Assembly (NCBI RefSeq): GCF_910593725.1
Contig: NZ_OU343031.1
Coordinates: 62,001-126,000, forward strand
Direction of reading: 5' to 3'
Length of the DNA stretch: 64,000 bases
Origin: Candidatus Vallotiella hemipterorum
GTDB lineage: Bacteria; Pseudomonadota; Gammaproteobacteria; Burkholderiales; Burkholderiaceae
Shown here: in pieces, positions 31,183 to 41,391 of the stretch
Numbering within the stretch: position 1 is the stretch's first letter
Layout: each line of letters opens with the position of its first letter
Made by a program: the position numbers and the translations under genes
Notes under the pieces: model-generated
Seen by the model: only the letters and a program-made list of their open reading frames with translations
Told to the model about the DNA's origin: nothing
Database searches by the model: none

Positions 31183-32368
31183 TTTACTATTGTAGCGAGG
31201 CAGTGCTGTGCATTTCGATACAATGATACAAAAATTAGGGTTTTGTTATACCTGATTTAGAGTTTCGAGCACCGTTATTAACTCCCTATAAATGTCTCAA
31301 AATCGCAACGTTTCTATGCAACCAAATACGTAATGATTTTCTATAGAAACTAATAGAACACCTTCTCTAGCGCCGGATTACTGGGATAGCTGAGTTGTAA
31401 TCAATCTAGGCACGATGCAAAAATATCGGAATGTCTCTGCGACTATTCTCTGAGGCACGCGCTGTCAATGTGGCCTGGGAAGACCAGTATAGAGATACCC
31501 GCCTACTACTTAACCTAAGAGTAACTAGTATGTGGCGGGGATCTTCGCTCAGATTATGTGGTTCTAGGCAGAGTACTACTTAAAGTAACGCTCGAATACA
31601 CTAACAAACATCGGCAATTATGCTAATTGTTTAGCTTGTCATATTCTCATATCCCGGAGCTTATAGTGCCGAATTGTGTCGCCTAGCGGCCTTGTAGTAG
31701 GAATAAGGGTTCTTATTACCAAGTTCAGGACTTGTAAAAGCGACACCCCTGCGTCTTTAAGCCTCTACGGGGAAGGCTTCATCTATAAGATATATATCAC
31801 CGTGTGGCACAGTGTGATAAGTATCTCTAGCGAATTCTAACTAATTTTTCTGAGAGAAATCGAACTGACCAGCGGAATGCTAACTGGGCTAGTAGAGTTT
31901 AATATCCACGATTAAGCTTTTGATCCCTTGATAGCTAAACGTTGCGCTAGCAGCTGATAGTATATTTAAATATAATAAAGCATAATTTATATGCTTATGG
32001 AACGAGCGACTTACATATATAAATATTGTTGCTAATGTCTATGCGTGTAATAAAACCTACACTAATCAAAGCTAATCTTCGTCGAAGAGACCGATTAAAA
32101 AGGTTGCTAACGTTGACCTCTGATTCGTAGCACCCTGGATCATCTTAAATGAGAGAATTGTATTTATTCTAATATTCTCTAATTTTTTAGACGAGTTACA
32201 ATAACGCAACTATACTTACATTGTATCGAAAAGTAGCAGTGTACAATACTGCTACTTTTTCCTGAACATAGCAAAGTTTAATTAACTTGCAAGTGCAATT
32301 AATTAACGATCAGCCTTCGTAGTAGTCGGCTGCCAGAACTCTCTATATTTAACGTTTATTCGATTACC
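31183..32368. other. gene desert between divergent birA and dacA, about 1.2 kb
   Basis: No coding remnant. It must hold both promoters. A symmetric hairpin with A- and T-runs lies at 32229-32259, about 110 bases before dacA. Confidence 0.5.
32229..32259. terminator. bidirectional terminator-like hairpin
   Basis: AAAAGTAGCAGT and ACTGCTACTTTT form a 12-bp stem around GTACAAT, with a T-run on the plus strand and an A-run on the other side, so it could stop transcription from either direction. It lies between two divergent genes, where no transcript is expected to end. Confidence 0.6.
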
Positions 32369-33577
32369 ATGTGTTTGATTTTTGTCCGGCGCGTCGCCGA
32401 TTACGGCGCGAGGCTTGCTATTCTCTCTGCCGTACTTTTTTCCTCCGCTCTCATTATTCACACAGATGCGCTCGCGCAAATTCCACCGCCGTTAGTTCAT
32501 GCGCGCTCCTGGGTGCTTGTCGATGTGAACAGCATGCAGACTCTCGCGTCGGCCAACGCTGACGAGCGGGTTGAGCCCGCTTCATTAACTAAACTAATGA
32601 CGGCGTACTTAGTTTTCGATATGTTGAAGAGTAAAAAAATTTCGATGGAGCAAATTGTAGTACCAAGCAAGTCAATCCGTCGCATGCATACAGACGAATC
32701 TCGCATGTTTATCGAGGCGAAAAAGCCAGTGACTGTGCACGACTTAGTATATGGAATGATCGTACAGTCTGGAAATGACGCCGCCATCGCGCTAGCCGAG
32801 TGTATTGGCGGGAGCGAGGTACATTTCGTTCAGATGATGAACGAAGCGGTACAAAAGCTCGGTATGAAGAATACGCATTACGTCGACGTAAGTGGTATGC
32901 CCAATTCTCTGCACTACACAAGCGCAGCTGACCTGGCTGTGCTGTCAGCGCATCTAATGCTAGACTATCCCGAGTATTATTCGATATTTTCGGTGAAAAA
33001 TTTCACATATAATAAAATTAAACAGCTAAACCGTAACCGGTTGCTATGGGTTGATCCGTCTGTAGATGGACTTAAAACGGGCTATACTAAGGCGGCAGGT
33101 TACTGCCTAATCGCCAGCTCCAAACGGCCCATGCTAGGGGTGTCAAACGCATCTCGCCGGTTGGTAAGTGTGATGATGGGAGAGCCAAAAGAGTATTATC
33201 GCACGCAAGACAGCTTGAATATGCTCAACTACGGCTACGCTGCGTATGACACAATGCAATTATATAAAGCTAACCAGATTATTGATTTGCCTCGCGTGTA
33301 CAAAGGCCAGACGCGTACGGTTCCCGTAGGGGTTAAGAGCGATCGGTACATAACAGTTCCTCATGGTATGGGCGACAGAATTATGCCAATGTTAGAGCGC
33401 CATGGCCCTCTTATTGGGCCGATTCCTGATGGGCAAGTAGTAGGAACAGTCAAAGTCATCGTCGACAATAAAGTGCTAGCGCACTTCCCAGCTGTGGCTC
33501 TACAGACTGTTCCAGAGGCCGGTATCTTTGGGCGTTTGTGGGATGCGGCGCTACTAATATTTTCCAAGAAGACGTAA
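32369..33577 (+). CDS. D-alanyl-D-alanine carboxypeptidase (PBP5/6 type)
   Basis: Trims the terminal D-Ala of peptidoglycan stem peptides in the periplasm. N-terminal signal peptide (basic RRVADYGAR, hydrophobic LAILSAVLFSSALII, cleavage after DALAQ). The three active-site motifs are in order: SLTK (catalytic Ser-Lys), SGN, and KTG in DGLKTGYTKAAGY. A C-terminal beta domain and an end resembling the amphipathic membrane anchor (FGRLWDAALLIFSKK) complete the PBP5 architecture; 402 residues is normal. The neighbour order dacA-(dat-DUF493)-lipB-lipA of Burkholderia is kept except for the bracketed genes. Confidence 0.95.
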   Translation: MCLIFVRRVADYGARLAILSAVLFSSALIIHTDALAQIPPPLVHARSWVLVDVNSMQTLASANADERVEPASLTKLMTAYLVFDMLKSKKISMEQIVVPSKSIRRMHTDESRMFIEAKKPVTVHDLVYGMIVQSGNDAAIALAECIGGSEVHFVQMMNEAVQKLGMKNTHYVDVSGMPNSLHYTSAADLAVLSAHLMLDYPEYYSIFSVKNFTYNKIKQLNRNRLLWVDPSVDGLKTGYTKAAGYCLIASSKRPMLGVSNASRRLVSVMMGEPKEYYRTQDSLNMLNYGYAAYDTMQLYKANQIIDLPRVYKGQTRTVPVGVKSDRYITVPHGMGDRIMPMLERHGPLIGPIPDGQVVGTVKVIVDNKVLAHFPAVALQTVPEAGIFGRLWDAALLIFSKKT

Positions 33578-33992
33578 AAACATAAGTATAATAAGCAGCT
33601 ACTAAAAGCACTAAAAAAGTGTATGCCTCATAAACTAAGGAATTAAATAGCCTAGATTTATAAACTTCTAATATATATAAAACATAGGAGTGTCCAGTCG
33701 TTTCTGGATGATATCTATATCTTTCCTTAAATGTCTCTAGCAAAGTTTTGAGATAGACAAACTGTACCTTACGGGGCTTTAGGAATCTATCTTGTACAAC
33801 CCGATACATACATTCTATGCCTATACCAGTCGAGACTGCTGTTCCACTGCTATATTGACTGGTATACTAAAGGTGTGTTTTAAGTTTTATTTAAGTAGTC
33901 GCCAGCAGACAAGATAAGCTTATCAATAAACCAATAGAATTATGTCTGTGCCATCAATTAACCTAATTACAAAGCTGGTTATCTTATAGAAG
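33578..33992. other. spacer where dat and DUF493 would sit, about 0.4 kb
   Basis: In Burkholderia a D-amino-acid aminotransferase and a DUF493 gene usually separate the carboxypeptidase from lipB (from memory of the synteny). Neither can be recognised here. Confidence 0.4.
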
Positions 33993-34691
33993 ATGTTTAA
34001 CAACATCATTGTGCGTTGGCGTGGTGTCGAATCTTATGAGATAAGCTTTAAGGCAATGCGTGCGTTTACCGCTAAACGCACGCCGTTTACTCTGGATGAA
34101 ATTTGGTTAGTTGAACACCTTCCAGTCTACACACTGGGACAGGCGGGCAATCCCGCTCACTTGCTGGCCTTGCACAACAATATAATGCTTGTTCAGGTCG
34201 ATCGGGGCGGTCAGATTACTTACCATGGTCCAGGCCAGGTTGTTGCTTATATCCTAGCTAATCTACGTCGACGGCAGCTATGGGTTCGTGATTTAGTGAT
34301 GCGCATTGAGCAGGCGGTAATTGATACTCTGGCGACATATAATCTAGTTGGTAAGCGACAAGCGGGCGCGCCCGGTATCTATGTAGTACATAAGTCTTCG
34401 AATCAAAATAATCTTTCAAAGATCGCAGCTATTGGATTAAAAATCCGAAATGGTTGTTCATATCATGGCACAAGTCTTAACCTCCGAATGGATCTTAAAC
34501 CATTCTACGATATTAACCCATGTGGCTACGTCGGTCTCGAAACGGTCGATATGGCTTCGCTTGGCGTATCAGCAGATTGGAATGATGTAGCACAGACACT
34601 TGCTGAGCGACTGACGATAAACCTACCTCCGATCGTCGTTGCTTCATCGCCTAATGAAACGTGTGAAAACGCTAACTTTGTAGACGGCTGA
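33993..34691 (+). CDS. lipB: lipoyl(octanoyl) transferase
   Basis: Transfers octanoate from acyl carrier protein to the lipoyl domains of 2-oxoacid dehydrogenases and the glycine cleavage H protein. 232 residues. The substrate-binding [12 protein letters not shown], the catalytic Lys segment KIAAIGLKI and the acyl-thioester Cys in [12 protein letters not shown] are all intact. The N-terminus at ATG 33993 aligns a few residues short of Burkholderia LipB. lipA follows after 42 bases, so the two form the usual lipoate operon. Confidence 0.95.
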   Translation: MFNNIIVRWRGVESYEISFKAMRAFTAKRTPFTLDEIWLVEHLPVYTLGQAGNPAHLLALHNNIMLVQVDRGGQITYHGPGQVVAYILANLRRRQLWVRDLVMRIEQAVIDTLATYNLVGKRQAGAPGIYVVHKSSNQNNLSKIAAIGLKIRNGCSYHGTSLNLRMDLKPFYDINPCGYVGLETVDMASLGVSADWNDVAQTLAERLTINLPPIVVASSPNETCENANFVDG

Positions 34692-34733
34692 GACGGATGT
34701 AGTCATCCATACCATACTAAATTCAATTTCAAT

Positions 34734-35747
34734 ATGACGACTACCCCTCCTCATCTGTTTATTCCTCTTACTGTATCGGGAGAGAATACCTTTTACTCTA
34801 AGCCTAATCAGGGCATAAAACAAAAATCTTGGGCTAAGACCTCGAGGATCCCTATTAAGATAGTGCCGGCTGAGAAGTTAAAGAAACCAGATTGGATTCG
34901 AGTAAAAGCTGCAACTAGTCACTCCCGCTTCTATGAGATTAAACACATCCTACGTAAGTATAGCCTGCATACAGTCTGTGAAGAAGGTAGTTGCCCAAAC
35001 ATCGGCGAATGCTTTGGTAAAGGGACGGCAACGTTTATGATTATGGGTGATATATGTACGCGTCGCTGCCCGTTTTGTGACGTTGGGCATGGACGACCAA
35101 ATCCCCTAGATGTAGATGAGCCAGTGAAATTAGCGCATGTCATTTCTATTCTGCAGCTGCGTTACATCGTAATTACTAGTGTAGACCGAGACGATTTACG
35201 CGACGGCGGTGCTGGACATTTTGTGGAATGTATTCGGCAGATTCGAAAGCTGTCACCAAAAACCCAGATTGAGATATTGACCCCAGACTTTCGGGGACGG
35301 TTGGAGCGCGCCCTAACCATTCTAAATACGGCGCCTCCAGACGTAATGAATCATAATCTTGAAACTGTACCGAGACTCTATAAAGAAGTGCGTCCGGGCT
35401 CAGACTACTCCCACTCCTTAAAGCTATTGAAAAATTTTAAGGCACTGCATCCAGATGTCATGACGAAGTCTGGATTAATGGTTGGGCTGGGCGAAACTGA
35501 AGAGGAAATCTTACAGGTTATGCGAGATTTACGGGCACATAATGTTGATATGCTAACGATAGGTCAGTATCTTCAACCCTCAGAGTATCATTTACCGGTT
35601 CGAACCTATGTACATCCAGACAGCTTTAAGATATATGAACAAGAAGCGTATACAATGGGTTTCTCATATGCAGCTATCGGTGCAATGGTGCGCTCCAGCT
35701 ATCACGCAGACATACAGGCATTAGGAGCGGGTGCCGTTGTAAACTAA
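34734..35747 (+). CDS. lipA: lipoyl synthase
   Basis: Radical-SAM enzyme inserting two sulfurs into octanoyl groups on lipoyl domains. 337 residues. The auxiliary-cluster cysteines [12 protein letters not shown], the radical-SAM [22 protein letters not shown], and the C-terminal VRSSYHA with the serine ligand are all present. The long N-terminal extension (about 80 residues) before the first cluster is normal for Burkholderia. Translated just behind lipB. Confidence 0.97.
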   Translation: MTTTPPHLFIPLTVSGENTFYSKPNQGIKQKSWAKTSRIPIKIVPAEKLKKPDWIRVKAATSHSRFYEIKHILRKYSLHTVCEEGSCPNIGECFGKGTATFMIMGDICTRRCPFCDVGHGRPNPLDVDEPVKLAHVISILQLRYIVITSVDRDDLRDGGAGHFVECIRQIRKLSPKTQIEILTPDFRGRLERALTILNTAPPDVMNHNLETVPRLYKEVRPGSDYSHSLKLLKNFKALHPDVMTKSGLMVGLGETEEEILQVMRDLRAHNVDMLTIGQYLQPSEYHLPVRTYVHPDSFKIYEQEAYTMGFSYAAIGAMVRSSYHADIQALGAGAVVN

Positions 35748-36629
35748 GAGGCGAAGGGAGGTATAGACCATAAAACAGATATAGGCGGATAGACTTTATT
35801 ATTGCTATTAACTATGCTCTTGCGAGCAGCATAAACACTCTTAGATTGTTTATATTTTAAAAACATATACGTTTCTAAATTAAGGTAGACTAGACTGATC
35901 TTTAGATTTTCTTGCCGATTATAATCATGGTTATATCAATCACATATTGATTAGCTTATAGTAATAAGTTAAATATTTTTGATTTAATCCATTGCCTGTT
36001 TGAATTATGCAAGTAATCCTTTGCAAGGAGATCAAGGTACACTATAACCCTATAGGTCTACTACAATTTTAGTTAGTCTTTTTAATCAACTAGATAGCAG
36101 TATATTGTTTACGCCGCGTTCCGTGCTTAATATGTGCTAATAAGTAGTTTTTATCTAAAATATGTACCACGTGCAGTGCTAGTTGCTTTATAGCAGAACC
36201 CATATTTAGACGTGAAACGTATCTCTAGGTACTATATGTGCGACCCGATGCATCTCGTTGAGATTTTTGGTGCAAAGTAGAGGTAGAGGAAAACGTGCGT
36301 CTTAAAGGATAGGGTATACGCTGGACTAAAATCCATCTTACACCCAAAACTATAGTAGTTAAACGCCCCCCCCCTTTAGACCAAGCTAAAGAATCTATAA
36401 ATTACTATTTAGTCGGTATTTTACCGTATCTCATACGGGTCATACCCTAGATAATAATCTGAATATACTAGATATGTATGCGTGCTGTTAATTTTCCTCT
36501 ATATGACACCAGTAGATGTACGTATTAATCCAGTGAATGCTATGCTCAAATAGTCTCTACATTAGGCATGTATTACCCGTGCTACGCGATAATGCATTCT
36601 AGATAGCTACTCGGCCGTAAAAACAACCT
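35748..36629. other. gene desert where gshA would be, about 0.9 kb
   Basis: Glutamate-cysteine ligase (gshA) commonly precedes gshB in Burkholderia, but no trace is readable. Contains a C9 tract at 36366-36374. Confidence 0.45.
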
Positions 36630-37580
36630 ATGGATATCTTATTTATTACTGACTCACTATCACAATTTAAGATTTATAAAGATACAACATACGCGATAAT
36701 GGCCGAGGTCGCACGTCGTAGCTACGTACTTTATACGTGCGAGCCTCGGCACCTCGCATATACAGGGGGTAGTGTCGAAGCTAGGGTGCAGCGTTTTTCG
36801 ATCGTCGGTGATTATACAAACCTTGGCCAATGGTACAACTTAGAGCATTCGGAAAATCGCTCCCTAAGTACATTCAGTGCAGTTTTAATGAGAAAAGACC
36901 CTCCATTCGATATGGAGTATATAACATCAACCTGGCTTTTAGAGATCGCTGAGCGGCAGGGTGCACGAGTTTTTAATAAGCCTCGAGCGATTCGAGATCA
37001 TTCGGAAAAGATAGCGATTAGCGAGTTCGCACAGTTCGCTGCACCCACACTAGTTACGTGCGATACAGCACGTCTGAGAGCATTCCATAGCGAATACCGC
37101 GATGTGATCTTTAAGCCATTAGATGGTATGGGTGGCAGAGGTATATTCCGAATACGTGAAGATTACATGAATCTGGGTTCAACGATTGAGATGCTTAGCT
37201 CGAATGGCTCGCGAAACGTGATGGCTCAGCAGTATATTCCAGAAATTAAGGATGGTGATAAGCGGATCCTACTAATCGGCGGAAAACCAGTACCCTACTC
37301 ACTTGCACGGATTCCGCAGGGCACTGAGATCCGAGGCAACATAGCCGCTGGTGGGGTTGGTTATGGACAGTTACTGGGGTTGCGAGATTTAGAGATTGCT
37401 GCCGCGCTTGGCCCTGTTCTAGCCGACCGCGGCCTCCTCTTAGTTGGTCTAGACGTAATTGGCTATTGGCTAACAGAGATTAATGTAACAAGTCCAACAT
37501 GTTTTCGAGAGATCACTAAACAAACAGGGTTTGATATAGCGGCTATATTTGTCAACGCCCTGGAACACGAGATTAGCTAA
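36630..37580 (+). CDS. gshB: glutathione synthetase
   Basis: ATP-grasp enzyme joining glycine to gamma-glutamylcysteine. 316 residues, full length. Family blocks seen: ITDSLSQFKIYKDTTYAIM at the N-terminus, LMRKDPPFDMEYI, FNKPRAIRDHSEKIAI, the ATP-grasp KPLDGMGGRGIFR, and WLTEINVTSPTCFREI near the end. All core residues look retained. It lacks a clear Shine-Dalgarno. The upstream gshA and downstream PTS EIIA genes of the Burkholderia block are missing. Confidence 0.96.
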   Translation: MDILFITDSLSQFKIYKDTTYAIMAEVARRSYVLYTCEPRHLAYTGGSVEARVQRFSIVGDYTNLGQWYNLEHSENRSLSTFSAVLMRKDPPFDMEYITSTWLLEIAERQGARVFNKPRAIRDHSEKIAISEFAQFAAPTLVTCDTARLRAFHSEYRDVIFKPLDGMGGRGIFRIREDYMNLGSTIEMLSSNGSRNVMAQQYIPEIKDGDKRILLIGGKPVPYSLARIPQGTEIRGNIAAGGVGYGQLLGLRDLEIAAALGPVLADRGLLLVGLDVIGYWLTEINVTSPTCFREITKQTGFDIAAIFVNALEHEIS

Positions 37581-38205
37581 GACCGAGGTCGGGAAAATCT
37601 ATGTCATCCCAGTAAACTTTTGTTAAATCCATAGAGATTTTGATAAAAATATAGCCCACTTATTGCTCATACAGCATTAGCATAGGCATTGTAAAATTGC
37701 ATGATCTATTTTTATAACTATCTGCCGCCGAGCATCATGGAGCTATATGTAATACAAAACTGCGACCCAGATAGCGGCACTGGTAATTTATGAGCACAAA
37801 TGCAATAAGTGACCGACTACAGTTCCACCAGTATTACCTAGTATGCTTGGTGCAGTACTAACCTCCAACGTTAGGAGTATTGTCTTATATTTAGGTCATG
37901 TCAGGCGTGAGCATAAAGATACTAGCACATGCTGTGTGCTTCTTTATGAGATTTTACCTATTAATAGGATAGCGAAGAACTTGAAGGTAGTTTAAAGTGA
38001 TTAAAAGATATGCATCTTATTCTGATATAAGTGTATTAGGCATACTAATATAGATTTCCCATCCTGTACCGCAATAATTTTATTCCATTATGGTATTGGG
38101 TTAACGCTTCACGGTACTTATCTTTTAGTCGATTACGAAACGGAAGAGGCACCAAACCTTTTTCGCCCAATGTAAACTCTTTATTATCTTAATCTTAATT
38201 GAAAT
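37581..38205. other. spacer where a PTS EIIA gene would be, about 0.6 kb
   Basis: A mannose-type EIIA gene normally sits between gshB and ptsH in Burkholderia; no remnant is readable. Should include the ptsH promoter. Confidence 0.45.
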
Positions 38206-38472
38206 ATGCTTCAAAAAGAAGTAACAATTATTAATAAATTAGGTCTTCATGCACGGGCGTCTGCTAAGCTAACGGAATTAGCTAGAAACTTTCGTTGTGC
38301 AATCTGGATATCGCGTCATGAACAACGGATTAACGCAAAAAGCATTATAGGAGTCATGCTGTTAGCAGCAGGCATTAATAGCTCGATTACCATTGAGACT
38401 GAGGGTCCTGATGAGAAATTAGCCATGAATGCAATCCTTGCGCTAATCGCAGATAAGTTCGGCGAGTCTTAA
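38206..38472 (+). CDS. ptsH: phosphocarrier protein HPr
   Basis: Small cytosolic phosphocarrier that takes phosphate from Enzyme I. 88 residues. The active-site histidine is in KLGLHARASAKL (His15 of the family) and the regulatory serine region reads NAKSIIGVMLLAA (Ser46 position kept). Followed by ptsI after a 224-base gap. No sugar-specific or regulatory EII component lies in this window, so its phosphate acceptor is unknown. Confidence 0.95.
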   Translation: MLQKEVTIINKLGLHARASAKLTELARNFRCAIWISRHEQRINAKSIIGVMLLAAGINSSITIETEGPDEKLAMNAILALIADKFGES

Positions 38473-38702
38473 TAATATGAGATTTAATTAGCGATAGCGG
38501 TTAAGTTCTGTAGAAACATATAATAATTCCTGGCTTCGAAACTGCAGGTTTCAGAAAAATATAGAACAAACTCATCATAGTTATATCTAGCCAAGACTGT
38601 ATTAGATGCCTATTAAATACGGGTTAGCCGCATCTGGTGCGGGTTAGCTTCTAAGCAATTCGATATCTCTTAAGTGCCCCATACAAACTAGAGGAGGTGC
38701 GT

Positions 38703-40448
38703 GTGCCCTTCACGCTGCATGGAATTCCTGTATCTCAAGGCATCGCTATCGGCCGAGCATACTTGATTCAGAGTGCTGTGCTGGATATTAATCGTTACCT
38801 AGTCGAGCCTAAATATGTTGAGACCGAGATAGCTCGCTTCGTCGCTGCGCAGCAGGCTATTTATAACGAACTAGTTATGTTGCGCTCTGAATTGCAGGCG
38901 GATACGCTAAGCGAGATAGGCGCATTTCTTGATGTTCAGATCCTAATTTTAGGCGATGAGATGCTAGTCGAAGCGGTAATTAAATGCATTCGGGTACGGA
39001 AGCTTAATGCTGAATGGGCACTTACTGAGCAACTAAAGATCCTAGATAAGCATTTTGATGGCATCAATGACGGGTATCTACGCGAGCGCAAGGCAGACCT
39101 AGCGCAAGTTGTTGATCGAGTACTTAAAGAGTTAACTGGATTATCAACAGTCTCTGTAATAGCCGATGGCATGCGGTGCGATACCGATGAGATGATTATA
39201 GTCGCACACGATATCGCACCAGCAGACATGCTGAAATTCAAGATGCAGAGGTCTCTTGGGTTTGTTACAGACCTTGGCGGGTGTACCTCGCATACTGCTA
39301 TCGTCGCGCGCAGCTTAGGCATTCCAGCCGCAGTAGGCATGCAGCAGGCAAGCGTACTAATTCAGCAGAACGATATGATTATCGTTGATGGAGACCGTGG
39401 AGTGGTTATCGTTGATCCAACTCCGCTTATTCTAGAAGAATATACATCCCGACAAAGCAAAAAATGGTTTACGCAATATCAGTTGCAGAGCTTAAAATTG
39501 TTGCCGACACTAACTGTATGCGGCACAAAAATTGATCTTCTAGCAAATATCGAGATGCCAGATGATGCGCGAGCTGCGTTAGATGCTGGTGCAGTCGGAA
39601 TTGGGCTGTTCCGTACCGAATTCCTATTTATGAACCCACGAGGCGAGTTTCCTCAAGAGGAACAGCAATTTAACTCGTATCGCCGCGTTGTGCAGACGAT
39701 GAATGGTTGGCCAGTGACAATTCGTACAATCGACGTTGGTGCTGATAAGCTTATCGGTTCGACTGATAGGCGGACAATAGAACCCGACTCGGCACTTGGA
39801 TTGCGCGCAATTCGCTGGAGCCTGTCTAAGCCACAAATATTTCTCTCCCAGTTACGGCCCATTCTGCGTGCCTCAGCCTTTGGACCTGTAAGGATTCTCG
39901 TCCCGATGCTTTCTCATGCGTTTGAGATTGATCAAACACTAGATTTGATTGAGAAAGCTAAGAAACAACTAGACGATGCAGGCCTAGCATTCGATCCGAA
40001 TATACAAGTCGGCGCAATGATTGAAATCCCAGCTGCTGTAATCGCGCTACCTATGTTTTTGGAGCGACTTGACTTTTTATCAATCGGAACGAATGACTTG
40101 ATTCAATACACCCTAGCAATTGATCGAACGGACAACTCAGTTGCGCATTTGTATGACCCACTGCATCCTGCGGTATTGCGGCTAATCAGTATGACACTAC
40201 GCGAAACTCAGCGTGCTGGCGTACCGATATCAGTATGCGGGGAAATGGCTGGCGATCCAGCGCTGACACGGCTACTCCTAGGGATGGGACTAACCGAGTT
40301 TTCAATGCATCCGAGCCAGTTACTACTGGTTAAGCAAGAGGTACTGCGTGTTCAGTTGGAGAGTTTAAAAAATCCGGTTGAGGAGGCGCTGGCGTCATAC
40401 GAGCCGGAAAAAATCCAGGCGGCGATCGACCGCTTGCTGAAGGCATGA
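38703..40448 (+). CDS. ptsI: phosphoenolpyruvate-protein phosphotransferase (Enzyme I)
   Basis: Autophosphorylates from PEP and passes phosphate to HPr. 581 residues. The phospho-His lies in GGCTSHTAIVARSLGIPA; the PEP-binding barrel shows GAVGIGLFRTEFLFM, SIGTNDLIQYTLAIDR and the catalytic Cys in ISVCGEMAGDP. A GTG at 38697 overlaps the GGAGG at 38693-38697 and cannot be used with it, whereas GTG 38703 is five bases downstream and yields the family N-terminus (PFTLHGIPVSQGIAIG). The last 119 bases overlap the convergent ThiF-family gene. Confidence 0.96.
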   Translation: MPFTLHGIPVSQGIAIGRAYLIQSAVLDINRYLVEPKYVETEIARFVAAQQAIYNELVMLRSELQADTLSEIGAFLDVQILILGDEMLVEAVIKCIRVRKLNAEWALTEQLKILDKHFDGINDGYLRERKADLAQVVDRVLKELTGLSTVSVIADGMRCDTDEMIIVAHDIAPADMLKFKMQRSLGFVTDLGGCTSHTAIVARSLGIPAAVGMQQASVLIQQNDMIIVDGDRGVVIVDPTPLILEEYTSRQSKKWFTQYQLQSLKLLPTLTVCGTKIDLLANIEMPDDARAALDAGAVGIGLFRTEFLFMNPRGEFPQEEQQFNSYRRVVQTMNGWPVTIRTIDVGADKLIGSTDRRTIEPDSALGLRAIRWSLSKPQIFLSQLRPILRASAFGPVRILVPMLSHAFEIDQTLDLIEKAKKQLDDAGLAFDPNIQVGAMIEIPAAVIALPMFLERLDFLSIGTNDLIQYTLAIDRTDNSVAHLYDPLHPAVLRLISMTLRETQRAGVPISVCGEMAGDPALTRLLLGMGLTEFSMHPSQLLLVKQEVLRVQLESLKNPVEEALASYEPEKIQAAIDRLLKA

Positions 40449-41202
40449 CGCATGGCACCGAACTACAAACGAGGCAATCAGCTTGACGCGCAATACGTAT
40501 TGTCTGCCAGTGCATGGTCATCGCGTTAAGCATCATTAGTCTTCCAACTAGTGTACATCCAACTCCTGCGATTATACGCAACGCTTCGGCCGCCTGCATA
40601 GCGCCGATAATGCCCACTAATGGGGAGAAAACGCCCATCGTCGAACATGCGACTTCATTGAATAGTGGGTCTGGCGGAAAGATGCATGCATAGCATGGTG
40701 AATCTAAGTCGCGCGTATCAAATGTACTAATTTGTCCGTCAAAGCGCAACGCTGCGCCGGATACTAGTGGTATACGATTCCGTACACACACGCGATTTAC
40801 CATATGACGGGTAGTAAAATTATCGGTGCAATCAAGAATGATGTGGGCGTGGAGCGCCCACTTCTGCAGAAGAGCATCATCAGCTTGCGAGTGAATTGCA
40901 TTAACACACACGTCTGGATTGAGACGTGCAATCGTCGTGCGTGCTGATATAACCTTAGTTTGTCCAATGCTATTACTGGAATGTAGGATCTGTCGTTGCA
41001 AGTTAGTTAGTTCAACAGTATCAGCGTCGACTAAAGTTAACGTCCCGATGCCTGCTGAGGCCAAGTATATCGCTGCTGGCGAGCCTAGCCCACCAACTCC
41101 TATAATCAATACATGTGCATTTAGAAAGCGCTTCTGTGCCTCAATACCAATTTCGTCAAGTAGGATGTGGCGAGAATAGCGCAGCAGTTGAGCATCATTC
41201 AT
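40330..41202 (-). CDS. ThiF/MoeB/HesA-family adenylyltransferase
   Basis: E1-like enzyme that adenylates the C-terminus of a sulfur-carrier protein (MoaD or ThiS type). Rossmann ATP motif VGVGGLGSPAAIYLASAGIG, NLQRQILH with the catalytic Arg, DCTDNFTTRHMVN, CSTMGVFSPLVG with the candidate active Cys, and zinc pairs SPCYAC and DCLVC. Homologues end shortly after the last CxxC; here 44 more codons follow, nearly all antisense to the end of ptsI, so the natural stop may have been lost. Which carrier it serves cannot be decided; no moaD or thiS is in the window. S41 peptidase gene ctpA lies just upstream on the same strand. Confidence 0.9.
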   Translation of the reverse strand: MNDAQLLRYSRHILLDEIGIEAQKRFLNAHVLIIGVGGLGSPAAIYLASAGIGTLTLVDADTVELTNLQRQILHSSNSIGQTKVISARTTIARLNPDVCVNAIHSQADDALLQKWALHAHIILDCTDNFTTRHMVNRVCVRNRIPLVSGAALRFDGQISTFDTRDLDSPCYACIFPPDPLFNEVACSTMGVFSPLVGIIGAMQAAEALRIIAGVGCTLVGRLMMLNAMTMHWQTIRIARQADCLVCSSVPCVMPSASGRSPPGFFPARMTPAPPQPDFLNSPTEHAVPLA

Positions 41203-41391
41203 TGCAGTATATATCGTAGTCAGTCATAGTACGTTTGAGCAGCAGCAAAACACACGCGGAATGGCCTAACTATAATGTGCACTAGGAGACCTTGTGTAGC
41301 GTGGATATACTAGATGATAAGCGGGCCTTACCACGATGACTTTAGATGCGGAGTGACCAGTGATTTATTTTCTGACATTGTTTTGATCGAT

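Noticed and set aside
33456-33809. 117-codon minus-strand frame overlapping the end of dacA
   Set aside because: Largely antisense to a well-supported gene, with no family resemblance in the remainder.
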